A DNA stretch of 39,257 bases from Cyanobacteriota bacterium. Its GTDB lineage: Bacteria > Cyanobacteriota > Cyanobacteriia > PCC-6307 > Cyanobiaceae. The stretch covers positions 1 through 39,257 of the forward strand of contig JAPLIC010000074.1 in NCBI GenBank assembly GCA_026389315.1. The letters are read 5' to 3'. The position numbers and the translations under genes were made by a program. The notes below the pieces were generated by a model. The model saw only the letters and a program-made list of their open reading frames with translations, was not told where the DNA came from and did no database searches. Each line of letters begins with the position of its first letter. Position 1 is the stretch's first letter. Below, piece after piece: positions 16,240 to 25,523 of the stretch.

Positions 16240-18201
16240 TCAGCCGTAAAGCGCTTCAATCGCCGCCTCGTCCCGCTTGGCAATTCGATCCCGCCGTTGC
16301 TTGAGGGTTTGGGTCAGCAGACCGTTCTCGATCGTGAAGGGCGCAACAACGGCCACACCCGCAAGCCGCTCATCGGGGCGGGACCCCGCTCGGGCAGCCA
16401 GAACCCGGTTGAATTCGCGGCTCAACGCCTTGAGCAGCGCCGGATCGGCCGGCAGTGGCCCGGCCTCCCCAGCCTCGGACCCCTTGGAGACAGGCAAACC
16501 CTGGGCCGACGCCCAGGCGGCGAGGGCCTCGGCCTTGGGCACCAACAGCAAGCCCAGCTGGCGGCGATCCTGGCCCACCACCATCACCTGCTCGACCATG
16601 GGTAAGGCGGCCAGAGCGTCCTCCAGGGGACCGGGCTCAATGTTCTCGCCACTGCTCAACACAATCGTGTCCTTGGCCCTGCCGGTGAGCACCAGGGTGC
16701 CATCGGCCAACAACAGTCCCAAGTCACCGGTATCAAACCAGCCCTCGCCATCCAGCACCTTGGCGGTGGCCTCCGGTTTGTCCCAATAGCCCGCCATCAC
16801 CTGGGGGCCCCGGGCCAGCACCAGCCCGCGCTCGCCGATCGCCAGGGTCCGGCGGCTTTCCGGATCCACGATCCGCAGGGACGTGTCCGCCAGGGGCTGG
16901 CCCGCACTGCCGCGGCGATTGGCCCACTGGCGGCGGCAGGTGAGCACCGGGCTGGTTTCGGTGAGGCCATAGCCCACCAGCAATTCGATGCCCACCGCTT
17001 CAAAAAAGCCATCCACATAGGGAGCCAGGGCGCCGCCACCGCTGATGGCGGTACGCAGCCGACCCCCCACCAGTTGCTGACGCAGCCGGGGCCACAGCTG
17101 GGCCGCCGCCAAGGCTTCGGCCGGCCAGCGGGCCAGGCTTTCGACCCGGGCCCGCAGGCGCGTCGCAGGCGCTTCGGGGGCCAGGGTCAGATCACGGGCG
17201 GTGCGGCCGGCGGTGTGGAAGGCCCTGCTGTTGGCGAGGGCCGCCCGCAACAGCCGCTGGCGGCCAGGGGGCATGGCCGCCAGGGCATCCTCAAAGCCCG
17301 AAAGGATCGCCTCCCAAAGGCGCGGGACGCTGACCATGTAATGGGGACGAACCCGCTGCAGGTCATTCTTGAAATGGCGCAGGGTTGTGTAGGTCTGGCG
17401 GCAGCCGCAGGAGAGCAAGAAATATTCGACACTGCGCTCATAGGCATGCCAGATCGGCAGCACACTCAAGACTTCGTCGCCCGGCTTGGGATCGACCAAC
17501 ACCCCCAGACTGCGCACCTGATGCAGCAAGTTGCCATGGCTGAGGGGGACCCCTTTCGGTTCGCCGGTGGTGCCAGAGGTGTAAAGCAAGGTGGCCAATC
17601 GATCTGCGCCGCCGCTGGGCGCCGCCGGCAGCGTTGCGGCGGCGCCCCGGGCCATGAAGCTCGCCCAGCTGAGGCACGGCAAGTTACCCGGGGCATTGGC
17701 GGGGGCTTCCCCCTCCAGCAGCACCACGAACCGCAGGCGCTGGCAGGCCCCAGCATCTAACGCTAAACGAGCCAGCAGGGCCGCCGATTCGACCACCAGA
17801 CCCACCGAGCCCGAATCGGCCAGGATGTAGCGCAGTTCTTCAACAGGGGCGCCACTGCCGCGCACCGCATTGGCAGCGCCACAGCGCATCAGCCCCTGGT
17901 CCGCCACCAACCACCGGGGGCCGTTTTCAGCGAACAGCGCCACCACCTCGCCACCGCCCAGCCCCAGGGCCGCAAAGCCGGCGGCAGCCTGGTCGATCCG
18001 TTGGCGCAGGGCGCTGAAGCTGACGGTCTCCTTGTCCTCGGTGTCATGGGGGGCCTCCAGGGCGACGGCATCGCCGTGCTGGCGCTCCAGTTCAGGCCAG
18101 AGCTGGTCGAGCCCCTGCAGGGCGCTCCAGTCATGGCGGCGGGCCTGGGCCTGCCCATCTAGGACCGGACTCGACCAGTGGATCTCGGCGGGCAACGCCA
18201 T
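16240..18201 (-). CDS. aas: Acyl-ACP synthetase / long-chain fatty acid-CoA ligase family
   Basis: 653-residue AMP-forming adenylating enzyme. The ATP-binding loop YTSGTTGEPKGVPLSHGN (207-224), the YGLTETSP adenine motif, the DTGDLG hinge region and the late GRAKDTIVLSSGENIEP motif are all present. Cyanobacteria have one such enzyme, which loads free fatty acids onto acyl carrier protein for recycling into membrane lipid; the length and the large insert between the first two motifs fit that enzyme rather than a short acetyl-CoA synthetase. ATG at 18201 follows the lipB stop by 25 bases, so both are probably one transcript. Substrate preference (ACP versus CoA) is inferred from the host group. 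Confidence 0.88.
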   Translation of the reverse strand: MALPAEIHWSSPVLDGQAQARRHDWSALQGLDQLWPELERQHGDAVALEAPHDTEDKETVSFSALRQRIDQAAAGFAALGLGGGEVVALFAENGPRWLVADQGLMRCGAANAVRGSGAPVEELRYILADSGSVGLVVESAALLARLALDAGACQRLRFVVLLEGEAPANAPGNLPCLSWASFMARGAAATLPAAPSGGADRLATLLYTSGTTGEPKGVPLSHGNLLHQVRSLGVLVDPKPGDEVLSVLPIWHAYERSVEYFLLSCGCRQTYTTLRHFKNDLQRVRPHYMVSVPRLWEAILSGFEDALAAMPPGRQRLLRAALANSRAFHTAGRTARDLTLAPEAPATRLRARVESLARWPAEALAAAQLWPRLRQQLVGGRLRTAISGGGALAPYVDGFFEAVGIELLVGYGLTETSPVLTCRRQWANRRGSAGQPLADTSLRIVDPESRRTLAIGERGLVLARGPQVMAGYWDKPEATAKVLDGEGWFDTGDLGLLLADGTLVLTGRAKDTIVLSSGENIEPGPLEDALAALPMVEQVMVVGQDRRQLGLLLVPKAEALAAWASAQGLPVSKGSEAGEAGPLPADPALLKALSREFNRVLAARAGSRPDERLAGVAVVAPFTIENGLLTQTLKQRRDRIAKRDEAAIEALYG

Positions 18202-18226
18202 CAGCTAGCGGCGACGTGCCCAATGG

Positions 18227-18907
18227 TTACCACCCCGGCAGCCGTTCTGCCGACTGCGGTGGGCGAAGCGTTAGATCGAAGTGACGGCCAAAGGCCGCAA
18301 TCAACGGCGCCCGCAGCCCCTCGGCAGTCAGATCAGACCGCCAATCGCAAAGCCTGCCCACGGGGCGATCCCGCAGGCCGCAGGGCACGATCGCACCAAA
18401 AGATTGCAACGAGCAGGAAACGTTGAGGGCCAGGCCGTGCTGGCTGATCCAGCGCTTGGCCCCCACGCCGATCGCCGCCACCTTCTGGCCCTCCAACCAG
18501 ACCCCCGTCAGGCCCGCACAGCGCTCGGCCGCCAGGCCGTAGTCCCCGAGTAGGTCGATCACCACCCCTTCAAGCGCCCGCAGGTAACCATGCAGATCGG
18601 CGCCATGGCGGCGCAGATCGAGGATGGGGTAGAGCACCAGTTGGCCAGGACCATGGTGGGTGACTTCACCGCCGCGGTCGATGCGAAACAGGGGCAACGG
18701 TGGCGACTCAACGTCAAAGCCCAGATGATCAAGGCTGGCCCCACGGCCAAGGGTGTAACAGGGCTCGTGCTCCAACACGATCAGGGCCTCGGGGCCGCTG
18801 GGGGCCTCCAACAGGCGCTGCTGCAGCCGCCGCTGCCAATCCCAGGCCCGGGGAAAGGGCACCGGCGCCAAGGCTTCAAAAAGGATTGCGGATCGTTTCG
18901 TGGCCAT
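18227..18907 (-). CDS. lipB: Lipoyl(octanoyl) transferase LipB
   Basis: 226-residue enzyme that moves the octanoyl group from octanoyl-ACP to lipoyl domains of dehydrogenase complexes and the glycine cleavage H protein, the first step of lipoate synthesis. The family signature RGGEVTHHGPGQL (78-90) is present, as are the catalytic Lys (QKVAAIG, about 142) and Cys (VPCGLRD, about 176). ATG at 18907 is selected since MATKRSAILF starts at the right place for the family; the open frame extends 73 codons upstream only as antisense of hpf. The start lies 46 bases from the divergent hpf start, so the promoters overlap. It is followed by aas. Confidence 0.93.
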   Translation of the reverse strand: MATKRSAILFEALAPVPFPRAWDWQRRLQQRLLEAPSGPEALIVLEHEPCYTLGRGASLDHLGFDVESPPLPLFRIDRGGEVTHHGPGQLVLYPILDLRRHGADLHGYLRALEGVVIDLLGDYGLAAERCAGLTGVWLEGQKVAAIGVGAKRWISQHGLALNVSCSLQSFGAIVPCGLRDRPVGRLCDWRSDLTAEGLRAPLIAAFGRHFDLTLRPPQSAERLPGW

Positions 18908-18953
18908 CACCCCCGTTCCTAACCTGGCAGAGCATGAAGCGCCCTGCGATGCG

Positions 18954-19547
18954 ATGAAGCTTCTGATCCACGGCCGCAATCTCGAGATCACGCCCGCCAT
19001 CCGCGAGTACACCGAAGCCAAACTGACCCGCGCGATCCACCATTTCGAATCCTTTGTCAAGGAGGCGGATGTGCACCTCTCCGTGGCCCGCAACCCCAGG
19101 GTTTCCCAGCAAACAGCCGAAGTCACGATCTACGCCAATGGCGTCGTGGTTCGCGCCCAGGAACGCAGCGAAAACCTCTACGCCAGCATCGATCTGGTGG
19201 CGAGCAAACTGGCCCGCCAGCTCACCCGCTACAAAGACCGCATCCAGGCCCGGGAGCACGGCAACACCCCGCGGGGCGCCATCCACCTGGGCGAAGTGCC
19301 CGCCATCGACCAGGACATCATCAGCACGGCCAGCTTGGTGGAAGGCAAGGAGCCGGCCCTGCCCCAGCGGGGGGTGCGGCGCAAATATTTCGACATGCCA
19401 GCGATGTCCCTCGACGAGGCCCTGCATCAGCTCGACCTCATCGACCACGATTTTTATGTCTTTCGCGATGCGGCCAATGGCGACATCCAGGTGGTGTATC
19501 ACCGCAACCACGGCGGCTTCGGAGTGATCCAGGCCAAAGGAGCGTGA
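18954..19547 (+). CDS. hpf: Long-form ribosome hibernation promoting factor (LrtA type)
   Basis: 197-residue long HPF. The N-terminal ribosome-binding S30AE domain (MKLLIHGRNLEITPAIREYT, then AKLTRAIHHFESF) occupies the first 100 residues; the C-terminal dimerisation domain (RRKYFDMPAMSLDEALHQLD, then DHDFYVFRDA) follows a linker. In cyanobacteria this protein, LrtA, is made from a light-repressed transcript and keeps ribosomes as inactive 100S dimers. ATG at 18954 matches homologues; an upstream in-frame start at 18900 would overlap lipB. It leads a tight block with deoC (4-base overlap), recO, an MFS transporter and a GT4 gene. Confidence 0.92.
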   Translation: MKLLIHGRNLEITPAIREYTEAKLTRAIHHFESFVKEADVHLSVARNPRVSQQTAEVTIYANGVVVRAQERSENLYASIDLVASKLARQLTRYKDRIQAREHGNTPRGAIHLGEVPAIDQDIISTASLVEGKEPALPQRGVRRKYFDMPAMSLDEALHQLDLIDHDFYVFRDAANGDIQVVYHRNHGGFGVIQAKGA

Positions 19548-20245
19548 GCCGCGACCTACCGGACCTGGCCCCACTGATCGATCACGCCCTGCTGGATCCC
19601 CACCAGGGCCATGGGGCCATCGAGCGCTGCTGCGATGAAGCGCGCCATTTCGGCTTTGCCGGGGTCTGCCTGGCCTCCCGTTGGTTATCCGTTGCCCGGG
19701 AGCGACTACCGATCGGGGGGCCTGTGCGGCTGATTTCGGTGCTGGGCTTTCCCTTTGGGGCCATCCCCGCCGCCGTGAAACTGGCCGAAGCCGAGGCCGC
19801 CGCCGATGCCGGCGCCGACGAACTGGATGTGGTGCCGGACTTCGGCGCTCTGGCCGATCGGGACAGCCGTCTGCTGCTCGACGACCTGGCGGCGATCACC
19901 AGCCTGGGACTGCCCGTCAAGGTCATTGTTGAGAGCGGCCGGCTGGAGGCCGAAGCCCTCGAACTGTTGGTGGAAGTCAGCCTCGATGCCGGCGTCCGCT
20001 TTCTCAAAAGCGGCAGCGGTTTCGGTCCCCCGGTCACTGTCGCCCAGGTGCAGCGGCTGCGGCAACTGGCCCGCGGTCGCGCCGGCATCAAGGCCTCCGG
20101 GGGCATCAACAGCCTGGAACTGGCCCTTGACCTGGTCGAAGCCGGCGCCACCCGCCTGGGCACCAGCCGGGGCGTGGCGCTGATGGAGGCCCTGCGGCGG
20201 GGTCCCCAGCGCGAAACGCCCGGGCTTGAAAGGCCTTTGCCGTAG
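19544..20245 (+). CDS. deoC: Deoxyribose-phosphate aldolase
   Basis: 233-residue class I aldolase that splits 2-deoxyribose 5-phosphate into glyceraldehyde 3-phosphate and acetaldehyde, allowing deoxynucleosides to be used as carbon. The TIM-barrel signatures are seen: SVLGFPFG, ADELDVVPDFGAL, VKVIVESGRL, the Schiff-base lysine in VRFLKSGSGFG (Lys 155) and the second lysine in GIKASGGINS (Lys 183). The GTG start at 19544 overlaps the hpf stop (GTGA). LKSGSGF replaces the commoner IKTSTGF, a conservative variation. recO follows after 7 bases. Confidence 0.93.
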   Translation: MSRDLPDLAPLIDHALLDPHQGHGAIERCCDEARHFGFAGVCLASRWLSVARERLPIGGPVRLISVLGFPFGAIPAAVKLAEAEAAADAGADELDVVPDFGALADRDSRLLLDDLAAITSLGLPVKVIVESGRLEAEALELLVEVSLDAGVRFLKSGSGFGPPVTVAQVQRLRQLARGRAGIKASGGINSLELALDLVEAGATRLGTSRGVALMEALRRGPQRETPGLERPLP

Positions 20246-20252
20246 GACGACC

Positions 20253-21056
20253 GTGGCCGATCGCACCTTGGAGGGCCTGGCCCTGATCAGCCGCCCCCTG
20301 GGCGAAAACGATCGGCTGTTGACCCTGCTGAGTGAAGCCGAAGGCTTGACCCGTTTGGCGGTGCCTGGCGCCCGGCGCCCCCGCAGCAGCCTGGCCGCTG
20401 CCGTGCCCTTCGCCCTGCTGCAACTCCAGGTGGGGGGCGGTCGGGGCCTGCAGCGGGTGCGACAGCTGCGGGTGATGCGGCACTACGGGCACCTGGGCCA
20501 GCGGCTCGAAACCCTGGCCGCCGCCCAGGCCCTCGTGGAGCTTTGCCTGGCGCTGGTGGCCGAAGCAGCAGCCCCTGGCATCCTCGCCGACCTCCTGATG
20601 CAGCTCGGCAGGCTCGAAGACGTGGTGCAAGAGCGCAGCCACCGCAGCGAAGCGCTGGCCATTGCCCTGCAAGGCAGTGTGCACCTGCTGGCTTTGGGCG
20701 GGTTTGCCCTGCCACTGCAACACTGCGCGCGCAGCGGTGATCGCCTCGATCCCCCCATTGGCGACTGGGAATGGCGCTGCAGCCTGATTCCCAGCGAAGG
20801 TCTGGTGATCGGCGCCCAGGCGGGCGCCCGGGTGCTGCTGAATGCCTCCGAGCTGGCCCTGCTGCAGCGTTTGCCCAGGCCCCAACCACCGCGCCGCCGC
20901 GACGGCGGCCTGATGGGACCGGAAGCGGTCTGGCTCCATCTGCTCGACCTGGTGGAGGCCTGGTGTGGTGAACATCTCGGCCGGCGCCCCCGCGCCTTCA
21001 GACTGCTGCGTACCGGCTTTGAATCCATGCCCCAGTCCATGCCGGAAAAGTCATGA
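20253..21056 (+). CDS. recO: DNA repair protein RecO
   Basis: 267-residue recombination mediator that helps load RecA on SSB-coated DNA in the RecFOR pathway. The N-terminal OB-fold is recognisable (LEGLALISRPLGENDRLLTL, GLTRLAVPGARRPRS), followed by the helical domain and a cysteine-poor C-terminus. GTG at 20253 (VADRTLEGLAL) is preferred over the longer TTG at 20226, because it leaves 7 bases after the deoC stop with GGACG just upstream and matches the family start. The zinc-binding cysteines found in some RecO proteins are not evident. Its TGA overlaps the MFS start. Confidence 0.85.
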   Translation: MADRTLEGLALISRPLGENDRLLTLLSEAEGLTRLAVPGARRPRSSLAAAVPFALLQLQVGGGRGLQRVRQLRVMRHYGHLGQRLETLAAAQALVELCLALVAEAAAPGILADLLMQLGRLEDVVQERSHRSEALAIALQGSVHLLALGGFALPLQHCARSGDRLDPPIGDWEWRCSLIPSEGLVIGAQAGARVLLNASELALLQRLPRPQPPRRRDGGLMGPEAVWLHLLDLVEAWCGEHLGRRPRAFRLLRTGFESMPQSMPEKS

Positions 21057-22396
21057 CCACGGATCCAGACAAAACAGCACGGGGGCTGGGTGGCGTGCTG
21101 AGCCGGGATGGCTTCCGCCGGCTCTGGATCGGCCAGATCTTCTCCCAGCTCGGGGACAAGTTCTACATCGTGTTGATGGTGTTTCTGATCGCCCAGTACT
21201 GGGTGACGGACACCCCCGGGGCGGATTCCGCCCTGGCCGAGGCGGCGGCGGCCATCCGCATCAATCTTGAATCCCGGGCCCAGGTCATCACCCTGTTGGC
21301 CACTGGAATCTATGTGGCCAATACGGTGCCGGCCATGCTGCTGGGCACCGTGGCGGGGGTCTGGGCCGACCGCTGGCCGAAGCGCTCGGTCATGGTGATC
21401 TCCAACGGCGCCAGGGCAGTGCTGGTCTTGCTGGCGCCCCTGGCCCTGCTGCCGGGTCCGGTGTGGCTGGGCCTGAGCTGGGGCTACTGGGCCCTCGTCG
21501 GCATGACCTTTTTGGAATCGGTCCTCACCCAGTTTTTCGCCCCGGCTGAACAGGCCGCCATTCCCTTGCTGGTCGACAACCAGCAGCTATTGGCGGCCAA
21601 TTCTGTCTACCAGACCACCAGCATGGCAGTCACCATCGTTGGATTTGCCGTCGGTGATCCGGTACTGCGGTTGCTGCATGGTCTGTTGGCCACGTTGGGC
21701 CTGCGCCACGGCGAATTCCTGCTGTTGCCCCTTTGCTACGGGCTTGCGGCCCTGGTTCTGGCGGGCATCAACCTGAACGAACCGCCGCGCCAACCTCGCA
21801 GCGCCACCGTCTGGCAGGAAATTGGCGAGGGTCTTGTGGTCCTGCGGGAGCGCCGCAGCGTGCGCCAGGCGATGCTGCAGTTGGTGCTCCTCTACAGCCT
21901 GCTGGCCGCCTTATACGTGCTAGCCATTAGTTTGGCCGCCGCCATCAGCCAGTTGGGGCCCACCCGCTTTGGCACCCTGCTGGCCATGAGCGGCCTGGGT
22001 CTGGCCCTGGGGGCCGTGGCGATGGCCCAACTGGGCGACCGCTTCAGCCGCAGGCTGCTGGCCAGCACGGGGCTGGGCACCATTGCAGCATCACTGGTCT
22101 TGCTCGGTCAGTTCCGCGGACACCTGGCCGTCACCCTGCTCCTCTGCGCCGTACTTGGCGTGGGCTCAGCCTTGCTGGCGATCCCGGCCCAGACCACGAT
22201 TCAAGAAGACACCCCCGAAGACCAAAGGGGCAAGGTGTTCGGGCTGCAAAACAACCTGATCAACATCGCCCTCAGCCTGCCCCTCGCCTTAGCCGGCACG
22301 GTGGTTTCGCGATTCGGCCTATTACCCGTGCTCTGGGGGCTGGCAGCCCTGGCGGTTCTGGCGGCCCTCAGCGAACAGCCCTGGCGTGGCTGCTAG
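21053..22396 (+). CDS. Major facilitator superfamily transporter
   Basis: 447-residue membrane protein with about twelve hydrophobic segments. The loop between helices 2 and 3 carries the MFS motif (AGVWADRWPKRSVM), and the pattern repeats in the second half (AQLGDRFSRRLL). It resembles the MFS_3 exporter group (enterobactin-exporter-like). A periplasmic or cytoplasmic insertion near residues 50-75 is alanine-rich. ATG overlaps the recO stop (ATGA), so translation is coupled. A GT4 glycosyltransferase follows after 26 bases. The substrate cannot be told from sequence. Confidence 0.88.
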   Translation: MTTDPDKTARGLGGVLSRDGFRRLWIGQIFSQLGDKFYIVLMVFLIAQYWVTDTPGADSALAEAAAAIRINLESRAQVITLLATGIYVANTVPAMLLGTVAGVWADRWPKRSVMVISNGARAVLVLLAPLALLPGPVWLGLSWGYWALVGMTFLESVLTQFFAPAEQAAIPLLVDNQQLLAANSVYQTTSMAVTIVGFAVGDPVLRLLHGLLATLGLRHGEFLLLPLCYGLAALVLAGINLNEPPRQPRSATVWQEIGEGLVVLRERRSVRQAMLQLVLLYSLLAALYVLAISLAAAISQLGPTRFGTLLAMSGLGLALGAVAMAQLGDRFSRRLLASTGLGTIAASLVLLGQFRGHLAVTLLLCAVLGVGSALLAIPAQTTIQEDTPEDQRGKVFGLQNNLINIALSLPLALAGTVVSRFGLLPVLWGLAALAVLAALSEQPWRGC

Positions 22397-22422
22397 CTTG
22401 CTGATCTGAACGAATCGCATCG

Positions 22423-23622
22423 GTGTCGCACATTGCCTGGCTGGGCAAGAAATCCCCGTTCTGCGGCAACGTCACCTACGGATTGTGCACTACGGAAGCC
22501 CTGCGGCGCAGGGGCCATTCCGTCAGTTTCATCCACTTCAACACCCCGCCCGCCGGACTTGGCCGCCACGACTCCAACGAAGACGAAAGCCCGACTTCTT
22601 TGGCTGCGGCCTTGGCCGACGAAAGTGCCGAAGTGGTCACTTTGCCCTACTTGGTCAAATCCCAGGTTTACACCATTCCTTCACCGGGGGCCCAGCGGGA
22701 ATTAAGGGAATCGCTGGAGCGGTTGCGGCCGGATCTGGTCCACGCCAGCCTCACCCTTTCCCCCCTGGATTTCCGGCTGCCGGATCTCTGTCAACAGCTG
22801 GGATTGCCCCTGGTGGCCACCTTCCATCCGGCCTTCGATGCGGGGCTGCGCAACCTCACCGCCGGTACCCAGCAGCTCACTTATCAACTTTATGCCCCCT
22901 CCCTGGCCCGCTTCGATCGGGTCATCGTGTTTTCGGCGCTGCAGGCCGATCTGCTTGAACGGCTCGGGGTACGACGCGAGCGACTGGCCATCATTCCCAA
23001 CGGCGTTGACACGAACCTGTGGACCCCCGCGCCCCACTTCGACTCACCAAGCCTGACGGAACTGCGCCACCAGTTTGAGGGGCGCCGGGTCTTTCTCTAC
23101 ATGGGTCGCCTCTCCACGGAAAAAAACGTCGAGGCCCTGCTGCGGGCCTGGCGGCTGGTGCGTCCCGAGGGGTGTGTGCTCCTGATCGTCGGCGATGGCC
23201 CCTTGCGGGGGCTGCTCCAATCCCAGGCCGAAAATGATGTGATCTGGTGGGGCTATGAAGCCAGCCTGCCCCGGCGGGTCGCCCTGCTGCAGCTGGCCGA
23301 AGTCTTTCTGCTGCCCTCCCTGGTGGAGGGGCTCTCCTTGGCCCTGCTGGAGGCCATGGCCACTGGCACCGCCTGCGTCGCCACCGATGCCGGTGCCGAC
23401 GGCGAAGTGCTGCAGGGGGGCGCTGGCATCGTGATCAGCACCCAGGGGGTGACAACCCAACTCCGCACTTTATTACCCGTCCTGCGGGACCAACCGGTGC
23501 TAAGCGCCGAACTGGGGCTGCGGGCCCGGGCCCGGGTCCTGGAGCGCTACACGCTGGAGCGCAACATCGACGCCCTTGAAAAGCTTTACGCCGAGCTGAC
23601 GCTCCAAACCATTGCTGTCTGA
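22423..23622 (+). CDS. GT4-family glycosyltransferase
   Basis: 399-residue GT-B enzyme. The N-terminal acceptor domain starts HIAWLGKKSPFCGNVTYGL; the donor domain has VIPNGVD-type AIIPNGVDTNLW, VFLYMGRLSTEKNVEALLRA and the E-x7-E motif in VEGLSLALLEAMATGTA. This is the architecture of membrane-associated lipid or glycan glucosyl/galactosyltransferases. The GTG start at 22423 is the only start near the conserved N-terminus. It is the last gene of the hpf-deoC-recO-MFS run and is convergent with the GT39-type gene, 32 bases apart. Unlike the GT4 pair at 9265-11759, its base composition is that of the core genome. Confidence 0.88.
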   Translation: MSHIAWLGKKSPFCGNVTYGLCTTEALRRRGHSVSFIHFNTPPAGLGRHDSNEDESPTSLAAALADESAEVVTLPYLVKSQVYTIPSPGAQRELRESLERLRPDLVHASLTLSPLDFRLPDLCQQLGLPLVATFHPAFDAGLRNLTAGTQQLTYQLYAPSLARFDRVIVFSALQADLLERLGVRRERLAIIPNGVDTNLWTPAPHFDSPSLTELRHQFEGRRVFLYMGRLSTEKNVEALLRAWRLVRPEGCVLLIVGDGPLRGLLQSQAENDVIWWGYEASLPRRVALLQLAEVFLLPSLVEGLSLALLEAMATGTACVATDAGADGEVLQGGAGIVISTQGVTTQLRTLLPVLRDQPVLSAELGLRARARVLERYTLERNIDALEKLYAELTLQTIAV

Positions 23623-23654
23623 AGCCTTTCGGTGAAGGTCTTGCCGCGGCTGAA

Positions 23655-25523
23655 TCAATACCGCTCCGGCACCGGAGCCCGCCAGGTGAGTGCCACTCCG
23701 TCGGCGCGCAGTGCGCCAGCCCGCTGCTCCAGGCTGCGGCGATCGACACGCCACAGTCGATAGAGCCCAGCCCGGCCCAGCTCCTGCACCTGCAGGCCTT
23801 GCCAATGGGGAGCTGCGGCCGTGGCCTGGTCGATGACCACAAGAACGCTGGGCTGCTGGTCTGGGGTGGTGGGAATTTGGCCCCGTCGACGCTCGTAGCG
23901 GAGGCGATCCGCCAGGTTGACGAGCCCCCGGGGCTTCACTCCCTCGTAGATGACCAACCGGCGGCTGTAGTAATGCAACGAGGGCTTGAGGATGCCCACC
24001 ATCGCCAGCGGTTCAGCCGGAGGGCTTTGGCGCAGAACGGCCGCCGCCATCTGGCGCACCGGCAGGCCCCGCAGCCGATCCCCCAGGCTCCAGGCAGGAA
24101 CCAGCACCAGGGGCACAAACAACAGCAGGGGTGCCTGCAGGGCAAGCAGCCGCCAAGAGGCGTGCTGCTTGCCCTGCGACTTGCCTTTCCAAAGGCCCTT
24201 CCAGAGGCCAAGGACGGCTGCCAGCAGCCAGAGAAAGGCGGCCAAAGGCAGCAGACCCGAGGCCAGCAAATCGGGGCCCAAGCTGGGTAACTCCGGATCC
24301 CGAATCAGGGGCAGCCAGCGGGGCGCGGCCAGGAACACCACGCCAATCAACCCAGTGATGGCCAAGCTGATCCCCCAGGCCCAGCGCAGCGCCCGGTCCG
24401 GTTGGGCCGCAGCCACCAGGGCGACCACCAGGGCCGCCGCTGGGGTCGCCGGCAGCCAGTAGCTCGGCAGTTTGGTGGCGGCGATGCTGAAAAACAGCAG
24501 GACGGCCAGCAGCCAGCAGGTGGCAAAACGGGCCAGGGAGGTTGGCGGCGGCGACCGCAACGCGGTTCCCCCTGACCACCGCCCTAACCAGCGCATTTGC
24601 CCCAAAGTGCGGCCCAGGCCCAGCAGCAACAGCGGCGTCGCCGGCAGACTCGCCACCGCCAGCACCGGTGCAAAAAACCACCAAGGTTGGAGATGGTTAT
24701 TCACCACCCCGGCAAAACGCTGGAAGTTGTGATAACCAAAGAAACTGCGCCAATAGGGCTCCCCCTCCTGTCCCAGCGCCAGGACGTACCAAGGCAGGGT
24801 CACCATGGTGGTCAGTGCCAGACCCCGCAGGGGCCGGAGGCTGCGCAGAACCCCCCCCGGATCGCCCTGAAACCAGCCAAAGGCCAACCAGGTGAGCGCC
24901 GCCAGCACAACTGCCACCGGTCCTTTGGTCAGGACCGCCAGGCCCAGCAACAACCAGGACCACCACCAGTGCCGACCCCCCGAGGCATAACTGCGCCAGC
25001 CCCACAACAGCGCCAGGGCCAAGGTGGCAGTGAACAGGGAATCACTGACGGCCGTTCGGCCCCACAGCAACGCAAGGGGCGAAAGGGCAAAGGCCAGGGC
25101 GGCCCCGAGGGCCGTGGCCGGACCGGTGGGCGTGTTTGATGGGGTTGCCGCCAAGGCGGGCTGGGGCCAGCGCAGCAAGGTGTCACAGAGGGCCAGCATC
25201 ACCAGCACCGCCCCGAGGGCGGAGGGGAAGCGGGCCGCCCAGGTGCCCAGCGGATTCCAGGCCATCTGGGCCGGCAGGCCATAAATCAGCCCCATCAGCC
25301 AGTACACCAGGGGTGGCTTGTCGTAACGGGGCAATCCATTGACCCGGGGGATGAGCCAATCCCCTGTTTCGGCCATCGCCCTTGCCGCAGCGGCGAACAG
25401 GGGAGGGGTTTCATCCACCAAACCCGTGGCGCCCAGCTGCCAAAAGAACACCAGGACTCCAAGCCCAAGGGTCAGCAGCAGCCAGGGGCCTTGGCGGCGG
25501 CGCAGGAGAGGATGGACTTTCAA
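23655..25523 (-). CDS. ArnT/GT39-83-type membrane glycosyltransferase
   Basis: 622-residue polytopic protein. The first periplasmic loop has VDETPPLFAAAARAMAETGD and WLIPRVNGLPRYDKPPLVYW; the acidic pair and the YDKPPLxYW motif mark the dolichyl/undecaprenyl-phosphate-sugar transferase superfamily (PMT, ArnT). Twelve or so hydrophobic stretches follow and a soluble C-terminal part. Such enzymes move a sugar from a polyprenyl-phosphate carrier to lipid A, protein or glycan in the periplasm. The TTG start at 25523 overlaps the EamA stop (TTGA) and has AGAGGA seven bases upstream; an ATG at 25565 is a weaker choice. Acceptor unknown. Confidence 0.85.
   Translation of the reverse strand: MKVHPLLRRRQGPWLLLTLGLGVLVFFWQLGATGLVDETPPLFAAAARAMAETGDWLIPRVNGLPRYDKPPLVYWLMGLIYGLPAQMAWNPLGTWAARFPSALGAVLVMLALCDTLLRWPQPALAATPSNTPTGPATALGAALAFALSPLALLWGRTAVSDSLFTATLALALLWGWRSYASGGRHWWWSWLLLGLAVLTKGPVAVVLAALTWLAFGWFQGDPGGVLRSLRPLRGLALTTMVTLPWYVLALGQEGEPYWRSFFGYHNFQRFAGVVNNHLQPWWFFAPVLAVASLPATPLLLLGLGRTLGQMRWLGRWSGGTALRSPPPTSLARFATCWLLAVLLFFSIAATKLPSYWLPATPAAALVVALVAAAQPDRALRWAWGISLAITGLIGVVFLAAPRWLPLIRDPELPSLGPDLLASGLLPLAAFLWLLAAVLGLWKGLWKGKSQGKQHASWRLLALQAPLLLFVPLVLVPAWSLGDRLRGLPVRQMAAAVLRQSPPAEPLAMVGILKPSLHYYSRRLVIYEGVKPRGLVNLADRLRYERRRGQIPTTPDQQPSVLVVIDQATAAAPHWQGLQVQELGRAGLYRLWRVDRRSLEQRAGALRADGVALTWRAPVPERY

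Noticed and set aside
16231..17760. Long plus-strand open frames opposite aas
   Set aside because: They are antisense shadows of a clear adenylating enzyme; open only because of GC-rich codon bias, and show no family motifs.
18908..19126. 73-codon N-terminal extension of lipB
   Set aside because: Antisense to the start of hpf; the LipB family starts at the ATG at 18907.
20106..20975. 289-codon minus-strand frame opposite recO
   Set aside because: Gln/Ala-rich shadow of recO with no recognisable domain.
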